Below, piece after piece: positions 8,729 through 17,436 of a DNA stretch of 64,000 bases (its first letter is position 1; the number at the start of each line of letters is the position of its first letter). Location: contig NZ_DASTAT010000066.1 in the NCBI RefSeq assembly GCF_035712445.1, positions 1 through 64,000 on the forward strand. Direction: 5' to 3'. The position numbers and the translations under genes were made by a program. The stretch comes from Oligoflexus sp. Its GTDB lineage: Bacteria; Bdellovibrionota_B; Oligoflexia; Oligoflexales; Oligoflexaceae. The notes beneath the pieces were generated by a model, which saw only the letters and a program-made list of their open reading frames with translations, was not told the origin of the DNA and did no database searches.

Positions 8729-9994
8729 ATGCAAAAACCAGCAGACGTCATCATCGCAGGCGCAGGGCTGGCCGGTCTTCTGACGCTATGTGAACTGAGC
8801 CGCCGTCATCCCGATTGGACCTTCGCCCTGGTTGAACGCGAGCCCTGGATCGGTGGCCGCTTAAGGCTTTCGTCACGCGAACATGGCAGCTGGAGCTGTG
8901 GACTTCATGCGATGGGCGCTGAACTTTTCGATTATGTGCAGAGTGTCTTGCAAAGCAGCGCTGCGGAGATTTTGCAGGCTTTTCATCCACGCTCCGGTTT
9001 TGGAGTTCTGGCTGCGCAAAAAATAACGACAGCCCAAGGCACTTCCATCCTGGCCCCTGATGTCGCCAAAGCCGTGGGCGGCACGGCTGCCACGCGGGAT
9101 TGGGCCATGCTCCTTGAGCTGATGGAAAAGGAAGCGGCAACCGAGCAGGAACATGCCCAGGCTTTCAATCAGGTCTGGAAGGGCGATAAAAAAAGTGCAG
9201 CTCTGATCGTGCTCGAACATCTGGCCCATCTTTGGGGTGTGCCTGAACTGTCTCCCGCGTCCGCGCAAGTCCTTGCTGCTCGTGCTCTGCAAAGCGCCAA
9301 GGGACAATGGACAGGACCCTGGGATCGGCTGTTCGAACCCCTTATTGCCGACCTCAGGTCGCAGGACCGCCTGACCCTTCACACCCGCGCGCAGATCATG
9401 GCCGCCCGCCGTGAGGATGATGTCTGGCAGCTGGCCACCACGGTCGGACCGATCCGCGGCGACCGCCTTGTCGTGGCGCAGAGTCCCTGGGAAGCTACGC
9501 CCTGGTTGCCCAAGGATGTGTGGCCCAGCAAACTTTTGAATATCGCGAGCAAGACCAAGCCCGTAAGTCTTGTCATTTTGTCACAGCATCGCACCGATGA
9601 TAAGGCCGATTTGCCGCAGACTCTGATGATTCCCGCGGAAGAGGTGCAGGTGCAGATTGATGCGCAGCAGATCTGCTACCAGGCCACGCTTAATTTCGAA
9701 CTCACCGTCCAGGCCCCGGCTGTTGTGAAGGCGGTGAAACGCTTGAAAAGGGCTCGTAAAAAGCTCGAAACGGTGATGCCCGAGCTGAAATCGGAAGGTG
9801 AGCACATTGCGCTCCTGCCCGTAGCCTGGGCGCAGACCGTGGCTCCAGCCGAGCAGCGTTGGCTGGAAAAAATGGATGGCGCGAATGTTCAACGCAGCCA
9901 TCTTGGATATTGTGGCGATGCCTATGGGGCGGAGGCGGACAGCGATCGCAATCTGATGGCATCGGTCAAGGCTGTGTGCGAGGCCATGAGCTGA
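8729..9994 (+). CDS. FAD-dependent amine-oxidase-like oxidoreductase
   Basis: A 421-residue protein starting with a dinucleotide-binding Rossmann motif ('DVIIAGAGLAGLLTLCEL'), an acidic end to strand 2 ('ALVERE') and the 'IGGRLRL' motif typical of amine oxidase/phytoene desaturase-type FAD enzymes. Near the C-terminus 'GYCGDAYG' matches the second FAD-contact motif. The middle is poorly conserved, so the substrate cannot be given. It is transcribed divergently from the ABC exporter, with about 97 bases between starts, and stands alone before folD. AAGGAAAG precedes the ATG. Alternatives include a protoporphyrinogen-oxidase-like or a carotenoid-pathway enzyme; no other carotenoid gene is near. 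Confidence 0.7.
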   Translation: MQKPADVIIAGAGLAGLLTLCELSRRHPDWTFALVEREPWIGGRLRLSSREHGSWSCGLHAMGAELFDYVQSVLQSSAAEILQAFHPRSGFGVLAAQKITTAQGTSILAPDVAKAVGGTAATRDWAMLLELMEKEAATEQEHAQAFNQVWKGDKKSAALIVLEHLAHLWGVPELSPASAQVLAARALQSAKGQWTGPWDRLFEPLIADLRSQDRLTLHTRAQIMAARREDDVWQLATTVGPIRGDRLVVAQSPWEATPWLPKDVWPSKLLNIASKTKPVSLVILSQHRTDDKADLPQTLMIPAEEVQVQIDAQQICYQATLNFELTVQAPAVVKAVKRLKRARKKLETVMPELKSEGEHIALLPVAWAQTVAPAEQRWLEKMDGANVQRSHLGYCGDAYGAEADSDRNLMASVKAVCEAMS

Positions 9995-10110
9995 TTCCCC
10001 TTCCAGACAAGGCGATGCGATGACGATCTTGCTTGTCATCAGACAGGGCATCGCCTATAGTCCCCGCGTTCGAACCACCCACGTTACAATCTTTCACTAA
10101 GGTGCCTCTC

Positions 10111-10971
10111 ATGACCGCGCACATCATCGACGGCAAAGTGATTGCTCAGAACATCAAGAACGAATTGAAGCAGAAAATTACGGCAATTCAGGCTGCAGGC
10201 AAGCGTCCGCCCTGTCTTGCCGTGATGCTGGTCGGCAATGATCCCGCCAGCGAAGTGTATGTGGGCCATAAGAAAAAAGCCTGCGCGGAAGTCGGCATTG
10301 AAAGTCGTTCGGTGACGCTGCCGGCCGACGTCAGCCAGGAAACATTGAGTGAACACCTGCGTAAATTGAATGCCGATCCGAATGTCGACGGCATTCTTCT
10401 GCAGCTGCCTCTTCCTAAGCATTTGAAAAGCGATGAGGCCATCGACCTGATTTCTCCGGAAAAGGATGTCGATGGACTGACGCCTTACAGCCAGGGTCTA
10501 TTGAACTGGAAGCGACCGGGACTTACATCCTGCACGCCGCTGGGCATTATGGAACTGATCAATTCCACCGGCGTGGATCTGAGAGGCAAGCGTGCGGTTG
10601 TGATCGGCCGCAGCGTGCTCGTCGGTTTGCCCGTTGCTGTTTTGCTCGGTAACGCCGGCGCCACGGTCACCAGCATCAACTCCAAGACGGTGAAGCCGGA
10701 AGAAATCTGTCGTCATGCCGATATTCTGGTCGTCGCAGCCGGTGTGAAGCATATGGTCAAAGGCGATTGGATCAAGCCCGGCGCTCTTGTGATCGACGTC
10801 GGCATCCATCGCGATGGTGATGGCAAAAAACTGGTCGGCGATGTCGTCTATGAAGAAGCTATGCAGAAAGCCGGTTGGATCACGCCGGTTCCAGGCGGCG
10901 TCGGTCCCATGACCATCGCCAGCCTTCTGAGCAACTGCATGACGGCTTATGAAAGACGCATGCAGCGCTAA
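10111..10971 (+). CDS. folD: bifunctional methylenetetrahydrofolate dehydrogenase/cyclohydrolase
   Basis: A 286-residue FolD, the usual length. The ATG at 10111 follows AAGGTG; the frame is open 26 codons upstream without conserved sequence. It opens with 'AHIIDGKVIAQNIKNEL'. The catalytic Tyr and Lys lie in 'SEVYVGHKKKAC'. 'DGILLQLPLPKHL' and 'PEKDVDG' follow. The cofactor-binding half has 'VVIGRSVLVGLPVAVLL', and the end carries 'TPVPGGVGPMTIASLL'. It interconverts methylene-, methenyl- and 10-formyl-tetrahydrofolate in the cytoplasm to feed purine and methionine synthesis. It appears to be monocistronic. Confidence 0.97.
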   Translation: MTAHIIDGKVIAQNIKNELKQKITAIQAAGKRPPCLAVMLVGNDPASEVYVGHKKKACAEVGIESRSVTLPADVSQETLSEHLRKLNADPNVDGILLQLPLPKHLKSDEAIDLISPEKDVDGLTPYSQGLLNWKRPGLTSCTPLGIMELINSTGVDLRGKRAVVIGRSVLVGLPVAVLLGNAGATVTSINSKTVKPEEICRHADILVVAAGVKHMVKGDWIKPGALVIDVGIHRDGDGKKLVGDVVYEEAMQKAGWITPVPGGVGPMTIASLLSNCMTAYERRMQR

Positions 10972-11016
10972 GGCGCCCAGCTGAAAACCCTCGGATATGC
11001 TTCGTTGCCTTCGTCG

Positions 11017-11036
11017 CCCGGCCTCTCCGGGGTTTT
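11017..11036 (+). terminator. weak terminator-like hairpin after folD
   Basis: A CCCGG/CCGGG stem with a five-base loop is followed by G and four T residues. It lies 46 bases past the folD stop and just before the convergent DUF2058 gene. The stem and T run are short. Confidence 0.4.
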
Positions 11037-11046
11037 GGTCCAGGTT

Positions 11047-11529
11047 TCAAGGCGCCGGATGCCAGCACAGCACAAAATGCGGCGCCGCGTCGCGAATCTT
11101 CCCGGCGTTGCTGGCGTCCACGAGGTAAACGCGGAAGTCAGGATCGAAGGCGACGATAGCCAACTCTCCTGACGCCAGCTGCGTTTGCTGCAACTCGGTC
11201 ACCAGGATTTCACTGATCCTGTTTTCCCTATGAATGAAATAATAAGGAACCTGCGCTCCGCTTTCCCGCAGATCGCCGGCGATCATGATATCCATCGCGC
11301 GATGGATGGCTTCGCGCTTCTGCCGTTCCTCTTCACGCTGACGATTGCGTTCACGATCGGCTTCCTGCTGACGCCTCGCCTTTTCCGCAATCTCCTGACT
11401 GATTTCGTCTTGTATGGCATCTTGCGACACAAGGCTCTGATGCTGACGCTTTTTCGCTTCTTTTTCAGCTTTTTTCGCTTTGTTTTTGTCTGCCAAACCG
11501 GATTTGAGGAGTTGATCTCTCAAACTCAT
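11047..11529 (-). CDS. DUF2058 (YaiL-like) protein
   Basis: A 160-residue protein with the DUF2058 layout. The family start 'SLRDQLLKSGL' is followed by a long charged Lys/Glu/Arg/Gln helix (about residues 15-85) and a compact C-terminal domain ('GAQVPYYFIHRENRI..ILVT'). GGGAG lies upstream of the ATG. E. coli YaiL is a cytoplasmic, probably nucleic-acid-associated protein of unclear role. The preceding gene on the same strand ends 35 bases upstream of this start, so the two may share a transcript. Confidence 0.82.
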   Translation of the reverse strand: MSLRDQLLKSGLADKNKAKKAEKEAKKRQHQSLVSQDAIQDEISQEIAEKARRQQEADRERNRQREEERQKREAIHRAMDIMIAGDLRESGAQVPYYFIHRENRISEILVTELQQTQLASGELAIVAFDPDFRVYLVDASNAGKIRDAAPHFVLCWHPAP

Positions 11530-11564
11530 AACACGCTCCCGGAAAATGCCGTTCGCGCGTCATG

Positions 11565-12548
11565 CTAGATTTTGGCGAGCACCAAGACAAGCAGTTTTTC
11601 ATGCGGAAGTCGCGCCACATCAAAGCCGAGTGCGCTCGCACTCTTATGCAGGAGAAGTCGCCTATGGGTCGGTGAATACCACAAAAGCCAGGCCATCTCC
11701 TCATTTGTTGTCGCTTTGACACGGTTTTCGCCAAGGATATTGATCTTTTTCTTCGCCAGCAAACGCTTCTGTGCCATGAGTTTGGCGTGTGGATGCCGAA
11801 TCGAAGGCTCCGCCACAAGTTGCTTCGCAAAATTCCGAAGCAAAGGAATTTCGGTTTTCAGAAGCGGCAGACCCTGGGCTTTGCGGATGTCCTGAATCCA
11901 TTGAATCAGGCCTTCCGTTCCTTCCCGATGGTGGGATGCAAAGAATGGGATCGCTTCGGTTTTTGCATTATGAATAGGCACGAGCGACCAAAGCTCAGGA
12001 CCCTTCCCGGCTTTTGCTGGATAACACGTAAGACCAATCGTTCCCGGTTCCAGCAGCTCGGGATGCAGGACAAGCGTATCCTCGGCCCCGCTTTTTATTT
12101 TCATCAGCTCCTTGGGAAGATCGCCGCTGACTTTCGCATAATGAAGCGCCACCTTCCCGCAATAACCCTGCATCGCTTTCAGATCAATTTTAAGCCCCTC
12201 CGCCGTCCACTGACTCAAGGCGCTGCGGGAAGGTGAGGAAAGGATCCAGGCTTCCTCGGACGAGCAAAGCCCATAGGCATAGCCCTGATGCTTTTTCGCA
12301 AGCGCCTGCTCCCGAGCCAGGGCTCCGATATCATCCGCCACCAAAGGCACGGAGGCATCAGCGCTGCGAATCCAGGCGGCATCGAGCTGCGTTTCAAAAA
12401 AATTGTGCTGCCACAGCTCGCGCGTGGTGGGAATGCTGCGCGCTTGTTTGCAAAGGAGTTGGGGCAGCGTCGCCTGCAGGTCGCTCCGCAGGGTCTGGGC
12501 CCAAAGGGCATTCGAGGACATCAGAAGAAGGAACAGGAATTTTTTCAT
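11565..12548 (-). CDS. secreted protein with degenerate CAP/SCP-like C-terminal domain
   Basis: A 327-residue protein with a signal peptide ('KKFLFLLLMSSNALWA') and several cysteines. The first two thirds are not recognised. The last 90 residues recall the CAP (SCP/PR-1) fold: 'LLRNFAKQLVAE', then 'HPHAKLMAQKRLL', 'NILGENRVKATTNEEMAWL', and 'SPTHRRLLLHKSASALGFDV', mirroring the CAP motifs H-A, G-E-N and S-x-x-H-R...LG. The usual first active-site His and Glu can be aligned only loosely, so activity is doubtful. CAP proteins are extracytoplasmic and bind lipids or act on extracellular targets. A GGGGTTCC site precedes the ATG. Confidence 0.6.
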   Translation of the reverse strand: MKKFLFLLLMSSNALWAQTLRSDLQATLPQLLCKQARSIPTTRELWQHNFFETQLDAAWIRSADASVPLVADDIGALAREQALAKKHQGYAYGLCSSEEAWILSSPSRSALSQWTAEGLKIDLKAMQGYCGKVALHYAKVSGDLPKELMKIKSGAEDTLVLHPELLEPGTIGLTCYPAKAGKGPELWSLVPIHNAKTEAIPFFASHHREGTEGLIQWIQDIRKAQGLPLLKTEIPLLRNFAKQLVAEPSIRHPHAKLMAQKRLLAKKKINILGENRVKATTNEEMAWLLWYSPTHRRLLLHKSASALGFDVARLPHEKLLVLVLAKI

Positions 12549-12565
12549 AGGAACCCCGGTAATGC

Positions 12566-12594
12566 GAACCGGGATTCCGATGGAATCGCGGTTC
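12566..12594. other. 29-nt hairpin between acyl-CoA dehydrogenase and CAP-like genes
   Basis: GAACCG-g-GATTCC pairs with GGAATC-g-CGGTTC across the loop GAT, giving 12 paired bases per arm around one mismatch. It overlaps the stop codon of the acyl-CoA dehydrogenase gene. No T run follows on either strand, so it may be an attenuator or an RNA-stabilising stem rather than an intrinsic terminator. Confidence 0.55.
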
Positions 12595-13741
12595 AGTCGA
12601 GGAGTTTAAAGATCGTTTGGAGCTGCATGTTCGAAGTGCCTTCGTACAGTTTACCAATCTTCGCATCCCGATAGAACTTTTCAGCCGGGAATTCCTTGAT
12701 AAAGCCGTAACCGCCGTAGATTTCGAGGGCTTTCGAAGCCACGCGTTCCGCAACGTCCGACACGAAGTACTTGGCCATGGCCGCTTCCTTCACAAAGGGC
12801 AGGCCGGCATCCTTCAGACGCGCCGCGTTATAAACCATAAGGCGCGCCGCTTCGATTTCCGTGGCCATTTCCGAGATCTGGAACTGAATGCCCTGGAAAT
12901 CAGCCAGTTGCTTGCCGAATTGCTCGCGTTCTTTCGAATACTTCAAAGCGCCATCAAACGCGCCCTGCGCAAGACCCAGCATCTGGGCCGCGATGCCGAT
13001 GCGGCCTTCATTCAGGGTTTCAATCGCGATCTTATAACCCTTGCCGTACTCACCCATCAGGTTTTCCTTGGGGATTTTCACATTGTCGAGCAGGACTTCG
13101 CAGGTCGACGACGCGCGGATGCCGAGCTTCACTTCTTTTTTGCCCAGAGCGAGGCCGGGCGTGCCTTTCTCCACGATAAAGGCGGTGATGCCTTTATATC
13201 CCTTCTCAGGGTTGGCGTTGGCGAACACGATGAAGATTTCCGCTTCCTTCGCGTTGGTGATGAAGATCTTTTTGCCTTCCAGTCGCCAGTGCGAGCCTTC
13301 GTCATAGGCGCGGGCTTTCATGGCGAACGCATCCGAACCGGAGTTGGGTTCGGTCAGGCAGTAGCAACCGACCTTCGAAGCGGCCAGCATCGGACCGTAT
13401 TTTTTCTTCTGCGCATCGGTCGCAAAACGAAGGAAGATATTATTCACAAGTGTATTCTGTACGTCGACGAGCACGCCCACGGAAGGATCGACCTTGCTCA
13501 GTTCTTCGATGGCTAAAATCGCCATGAAAAAGCTGCCGCCAGCGCCTCCCAATTCTTCCGGCATCTCGATGCCCATGAGGCCTGTTTCAAACAGCTGTTT
13601 GATCAGTCCCGGATCCATGGTTTCGGTTTCATCCATGTGCAGGACTTTGGGTTTGATTACCTGTTGGGCAAAGCGGGCGATTTCGCCCTGAAACATCTTT
13701 TCATCCTCGTTCAGGGCAGTCAGAGCCGAGATCTGGGTCAT
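12593..13741 (-). CDS. acyl-CoA dehydrogenase
   Basis: A 382-residue flavoprotein of the short/branched-chain acyl-CoA dehydrogenase type, full length. The N-terminal helical domain contains 'PEELGGAGGSF'. The FAD and substrate signature 'CYCLTEPNSGSDAFAM' and 'WRLEGKKIFITNAKEA' follow, then 'RIGIAAQMLGLAQGAFD', 'YGGYGFIKEFPAEKFYRDAK' and the catalytic Glu in 'KLYEGTSNMQ'. It oxidises acyl-CoA to trans-2-enoyl-CoA in fatty or branched-chain acid breakdown and passes electrons to ETF. A second, different acyl-CoA dehydrogenase lies at 27004-28185. No other beta-oxidation gene is adjacent. Confidence 0.93.
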   Translation of the reverse strand: MTQISALTALNEDEKMFQGEIARFAQQVIKPKVLHMDETETMDPGLIKQLFETGLMGIEMPEELGGAGGSFFMAILAIEELSKVDPSVGVLVDVQNTLVNNIFLRFATDAQKKKYGPMLAASKVGCYCLTEPNSGSDAFAMKARAYDEGSHWRLEGKKIFITNAKEAEIFIVFANANPEKGYKGITAFIVEKGTPGLALGKKEVKLGIRASSTCEVLLDNVKIPKENLMGEYGKGYKIAIETLNEGRIGIAAQMLGLAQGAFDGALKYSKEREQFGKQLADFQGIQFQISEMATEIEAARLMVYNAARLKDAGLPFVKEAAMAKYFVSDVAERVASKALEIYGGYGFIKEFPAEKFYRDAKIGKLYEGTSNMQLQTIFKLLD

Positions 13742-13818
13742 GGCAAAACTCCGGTTCTAGTGAACAACAAACAGTTTTCGTCACTAGGTTGTAGCGCGGA
13801 CCGGAGCATTTTTCACCT

Positions 13819-14760
13819 CTAACCTTTGGGATAAGGGGTGTCAGTTCTGTCGAGAGGATGTTCGAGGAAGGCCGAAACCGTCGGCTTTGATGTTTTCTTG
13901 AGGCGCAGGACCGGACCGTTCCGCGGCCCAGGGCTCAGTGCGGAAAGAGTGGTTTCGATTTCCATTTCAAGACGTTTCATCTCGGCCAGGTTCTGCTGCA
14001 TAAGGCGCAAATCCCGCCGTTTCTGCGAGGTATTGGCGGTCGGATCCTGTCGCAAAAGGGCGCTGCATTCTTCCATCAAAGTTTGCGAACGCTTGGTGAA
14101 GTTGACGGTCAGTTGCTGAATTTTTTTAGCCTGGCCGCGACTATGACTCATGTGAACACCCAGTGTTCGCAGCAGTCGGCTGAAGGCCTCGAAGGTTGGC
14201 CGCTGGCTGGTCATGCTGCGCGAGAAGCTGGCAAAACTCTGGGCGGCCAGTCGATTGCTTTCCTCGAATTGAAAACGCTGATACTGCTGACGGAGTTTGT
14301 TTTCCTGGCGTTTGAGCTCTTCAAGGTCTTCGACCAGCGTGATTTCCGTCTGTTCGAGGCTCTGCTTTTTTTGCAGAAGAGCCGCGACATCGGTATCGGC
14401 GATATCCAGGCGGAAAGGATTTTTACGGCCCAGAAGACGGCCGCGCAGAAGGTTGAGCCAAAGGAGTTTATCAAGATAATCGGCGTAACGCAGCTGAAAG
14501 TCCTCGACCCGATCGGCCCATTCCCGCGCCCAAAAAAGCATGGCCCGGGCGGTGGCCACGGTTGGGATCTCCGTGGCCTCGGCATAGCGGCAATGCTCGA
14601 TCATCTGCGCAAGCTGTTCGTGCTGCTGCTCGATGCGTTTGAGTTTTCCATAAAGGCCCTGAAGTTTTTGCTGCACGGGATTGGGCGTCATCTGCTCAAG
14701 CTGGGCCAGCTCCTGCTCGAAGCGATCCAGGTCCGCATCGAAACGTTCCGGGCTGATCAT
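13819..14760 (-). CDS. coiled-coil protein of unknown function (second of a pair)
   Basis: A 313-residue soluble protein, almost entirely helical and charged. Long heptad-like stretches lie at about residues 5-55 ('FEQELAQLEQM', 'KLKRIEQQHEQLAQMI') and 130-170 ('VEDLEELKRQENKLRQQYQRFQ'). The final 40 residues are basic and Pro-rich. There is no signal peptide or membrane segment. Its ATG overlaps the stop of the upstream coiled-coil gene (ATGA), with GGAGGATG just before it, so the two are translationally coupled and probably interact. I do not recognise a family. Confidence 0.75.
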   Translation of the reverse strand: MISPERFDADLDRFEQELAQLEQMTPNPVQQKLQGLYGKLKRIEQQHEQLAQMIEHCRYAEATEIPTVATARAMLFWAREWADRVEDFQLRYADYLDKLLWLNLLRGRLLGRKNPFRLDIADTDVAALLQKKQSLEQTEITLVEDLEELKRQENKLRQQYQRFQFEESNRLAAQSFASFSRSMTSQRPTFEAFSRLLRTLGVHMSHSRGQAKKIQQLTVNFTKRSQTLMEECSALLRQDPTANTSQKRRDLRLMQQNLAEMKRLEMEIETTLSALSPGPRNGPVLRLKKTSKPTVSAFLEHPLDRTDTPYPKG

Positions 14761-15605
14761 GGATCATCCTCCACCGACGGCAGGTCGGGCGTGCGACTCA
14801 GGTATTTTTCCAGATATTTACGGGCCAGGGCGAGGCGCGATTTGGATCGGTGCAGATCCTCAAGACCCAGGCCATCAATTTTCACCGCGGCCATGCGCAG
14901 GTCTTCGGCCAAGGGCGGCGCGGGTGTCTTGCTCTGGGTCAGTCGTCGGGCGGCCTGTTTCAGCCAGGCGTCCATGCGCTGAATCTTGTTCTGCAGCGCA
15001 TGCACCTTGTCCTGAAGGCCCGCAACGGAATCGGTCAGGCGCACGATTTTTTCAAAGGCGAGGTGCGTATCGTTCGTGTCCTGGAACTGATCGCGATAGA
15101 GCAGCATTTTATCGACGAGTTTCTCCCAATTTTGCAGCTGCCGCACCCGATGCGGTTCCAGAGCCTGCCGCTCCTGGTCCAGATCGCTCAGATAACGGCG
15201 GATCTTGGTCAGGCGCAGCTTCATGCGCCATGAGCTTTTGCCAGCCGCCGTCGCATCATCGACCCAGCGATTGACGCGCGTGAACTGTTCGCAAAGGTGC
15301 TGGCTGATCTTGAGTTGAGCTTCGAGATATTGATCGCAAAGGGTATGTTCATCGCTGGTGCAGATATCGAGCGGAGGCAATTGAAAGGATTTGCCCTGTT
15401 CCAAGACCTTCGGAGCTTCCAAACGCAGACGTACAAGCTCAAGACGTTGACGCAGATCCTCGAGTCTTCTGCGGCGTCTTTGCCAATCCTTGTCCTGCGC
15501 ACCCGGCGACTCCAGGAGGACTTCCCAGGAGTCGAGCTTGTGAAACAGGCGCCTTACGCGCTCAGCATCAGACGCTGCGCTTGTATGAGGCCTGAACCCT
15601 GCCAT
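14757..15605 (-). CDS. coiled-coil protein of unknown function (first of a pair)
   Basis: A 282-residue helical, highly charged protein with the same style as its partner: 'RRRRLEDLRQRLELVRLRLE', 'LRLTKIRRYLSDLDQERQAL', 'LQDKVHALQNKIQRM'. The ATG at 15605 is chosen because GTGGAG sits six bases upstream; a GTG four codons earlier is possible. No signal peptide or membrane segment. It is transcribed divergently from hemE across a 144-base gap holding an inverted repeat at 15665-15686. It is coupled to the next gene by ATGA overlap. Function unknown. Confidence 0.75.
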   Translation of the reverse strand: MAGFRPHTSAASDAERVRRLFHKLDSWEVLLESPGAQDKDWQRRRRRLEDLRQRLELVRLRLEAPKVLEQGKSFQLPPLDICTSDEHTLCDQYLEAQLKISQHLCEQFTRVNRWVDDATAAGKSSWRMKLRLTKIRRYLSDLDQERQALEPHRVRQLQNWEKLVDKMLLYRDQFQDTNDTHLAFEKIVRLTDSVAGLQDKVHALQNKIQRMDAWLKQAARRLTQSKTPAPPLAEDLRMAAVKIDGLGLEDLHRSKSRLALARKYLEKYLSRTPDLPSVEDDP

Positions 15606-15664
15606 GAAGGACTCCACACGAAAGCAGAGCAGCAGCCTCGAATGATTGGGCTCTGCTCTAGGAT

Positions 15665-15686
15665 TGTCTCATGGTAAGCTGAGACA
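15665..15686. promoter_or_regulatory. 22-bp inverted repeat between divergent coiled-coil genes and hemE
   Basis: TGTCTCA and TGAGACA are perfect arms around an eight-base spacer. The site lies between the starts of two divergent transcription units (15605 and 15750), a common place for a dimeric regulator site. Promoter hexamers were not clear. Confidence 0.35.
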
Positions 15687-15749
15687 TGTCCAGACTCCGA
15701 GCCACAGTGTCATGTTCCAGGTCGGACCGTATTGAGAGGAGTATTCAAA

Positions 15750-16814
15750 TTGAACAAGAAGCCCTTGGTTGATGCTGCATTTGGTTATAAAACTCCACGC
15801 ATTCCCATCTGGTTTTTGCGTCAGGCCGGTCGTTATCTGCCGGAATATATGGAAATTCGCAGAAAAGTGGACTTCGTGGAACTCTGCCGCACGCCGTCCC
15901 TGGCCGCGGAAGTCACGCTCCAGCCTTTGCGTCGCTACGATGTGGATGCAGCCATCATCTTCTCGGACATTTTGATTCCCTGTACGGCCATGGGCCAGAC
16001 CCTGACCTTTGATAAGGGTCACGGACCTGAACTCAGCAACACCGTGCGCTCGGCCGCGGACCTTGCCCGACTCCGGCATCCGAACGTTCAAAAGGAACTC
16101 GGCTATGTGGGGGATGCCATCGCTTTGACGAAGCAGAGCATGAAACCCGCGCAGACCATGATAGGCTTCGCCGGCGCGCCCTTTACCGTCGCGAGTTACA
16201 TGATCGAAGGTTCGGGCAGCAAGACCTTCACCGAAGTTAAAAAACTAAGGTATTTGGAGCCGCAAACGTTTAAAGGTCTTTTGGACCTCCTGGCTGATGT
16301 CACGACGGAATACCTTCTGATGCAGGTCCAGGCCGGAGCTGAATGCCTCATGCTTTTTGATACCTGGGCGAACCAGCTGACGTCGGCCGATTATCGGGAC
16401 TTCGTGTTTCCGGCGGTCAACAAGGTCATTGAAGCCGTGAAGGCTCGCTGGGATGGGCCGGTGATTTATTATCCCGGTCAGAGTTTGGAACTCCTTTTCG
16501 AATTGAATGGCATTCGGGCCGATGTTTTGGCTATCGATTGGCGGGCGCGTATGCCTCGGGCGGTCGCTTTGATCGAGAATCTGGGTCTCAATGTCAGTGT
16601 GCAGGGCAACCTGGATCCGCAGGCCATGCTGGCTCCGGAACCTTTGCTGAGACAGATGGTGCGCGATGTGCTGGAAGCGGGCACCAAGGCGCGCGGACAT
16701 ATATTTAATGTCGGGCATGGCCTGCAGCCGCATACCCCTCCTCAGGCGGTGGCGATTGCGATTGATGAAGTGAGACGCTTCGAGGCGGAACGAGCAAAAC
16801 AAGGACATGGCTGA
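15750..16814 (+). CDS. hemE: uroporphyrinogen decarboxylase
   Basis: A 354-residue HemE, the usual length when started at the TTG at 15750; GAGAGGAG lies eight bases upstream. The family signature 'RIPIWFLRQAGRYLPEY' near the N-terminus contains the substrate-binding Arg pair, and 'AAIIFSDILIP' supplies the catalytic Asp. 'GFAGAPFTVASYMIEG' and 'FNVGHGLQPHTP' complete the family motifs. It decarboxylates uroporphyrinogen III to coproporphyrinogen III in heme synthesis. It overlaps yciO-like by eight bases and leads a three-gene operon with yciO-like and lipB. Confidence 0.97.
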   Translation: MNKKPLVDAAFGYKTPRIPIWFLRQAGRYLPEYMEIRRKVDFVELCRTPSLAAEVTLQPLRRYDVDAAIIFSDILIPCTAMGQTLTFDKGHGPELSNTVRSAADLARLRHPNVQKELGYVGDAIALTKQSMKPAQTMIGFAGAPFTVASYMIEGSGSKTFTEVKKLRYLEPQTFKGLLDLLADVTTEYLLMQVQAGAECLMLFDTWANQLTSADYRDFVFPAVNKVIEAVKARWDGPVIYYPGQSLELLFELNGIRADVLAIDWRARMPRAVALIENLGLNVSVQGNLDPQAMLAPEPLLRQMVRDVLEAGTKARGHIFNVGHGLQPHTPPQAVAIAIDEVRRFEAERAKQGHG

Positions 16815-17433
16815 ACATCTTTACACCTATATCAATCCCACATCGGAAAAGGACCTGGACCGCGTCTGTCGACTCCTGGAACGTGACGGCGTGATCGCCT
16901 ATCCGATGGATCATAACTGGGCCTTCGGATGCGATGCGGGCAGCGTGAAGGCGCTCGATCGCATTCGGCGTCTGAAGCCCACCCATCCCAGGGAACGACC
17001 TTTCAGTCTGATCTGTTCCGATATTTCGATGGCGGCCAACGTCGCCACGATCGACAACAATCAGTACCGCGTTCTGAAAAAATGCTGGCCGGGACCTTAC
17101 ACCGTGATTCTGAAAAGAGCCCGGAACCTGGTCCGCCAGATCAAGGACAAGCGTCAGGTCGTTGGGGTCCGTATTCCCGAATCCCCGCTCATCCGTGACC
17201 TTGTGACCCGCTTCGGGCGGCCTCTGGCCACGACCTCGGTGCCCGAGCTGGCTGACGGGGAGATTCCGAAGTTCGGCTACCAAATCATTGAAGAATTTGG
17301 GCACGGTATTGATCTCCTGATGGATTTAGGCGACGAATTGCCTGGACTGGAGTCGACGGTGATCGACTTCTCAGAGGACGAACCGGTGGTGGTTCGGCCC
17401 GGGGTCGGTGATCCCGAGCAATTTGGAGGCTAG
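16807..17433 (+). CDS. YciO/Sua5/YrdC-family protein
   Basis: A 208-residue protein of the YrdC fold. It carries the 'RVCRLLERDGVIAYPMDHNWAFGC' nucleotide-binding start, 'RIRRLKPTHPRERPFSLIC', 'WPGPYTVILKR' and 'VGVRIPESP', then 'ATTSVPELA' and a closing 'STVIDF...VVVRPG'. The Lys-Arg pattern and short length resemble YciO more than TsaC/Sua5, so it may not be the essential threonylcarbamoyl-AMP synthase. The partner tsaD is in the window but not adjacent. It overlaps hemE by eight bases and ends three bases before lipB. Confidence 0.88.
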   Translation: MAEHLYTYINPTSEKDLDRVCRLLERDGVIAYPMDHNWAFGCDAGSVKALDRIRRLKPTHPRERPFSLICSDISMAANVATIDNNQYRVLKKCWPGPYTVILKRARNLVRQIKDKRQVVGVRIPESPLIRDLVTRFGRPLATTSVPELADGEIPKFGYQIIEEFGHGIDLLMDLGDELPGLESTVIDFSEDEPVVVRPGVGDPEQFGG

Positions 17434-17436
17434 TCT

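Noticed and set aside
8729..9994. Lycopene cyclase or MnmC oxidase identity for the FAD protein
   Set aside because: Only the general FAD motifs match; the GGR motif fits amine-oxidase-like enzymes and no pathway partner is near.
16807..17433. TsaC (threonylcarbamoyl-AMP synthase) identity for the YrdC-fold gene
   Set aside because: Length and motif details resemble YciO more; without a tree the TsaC role is not claimed.
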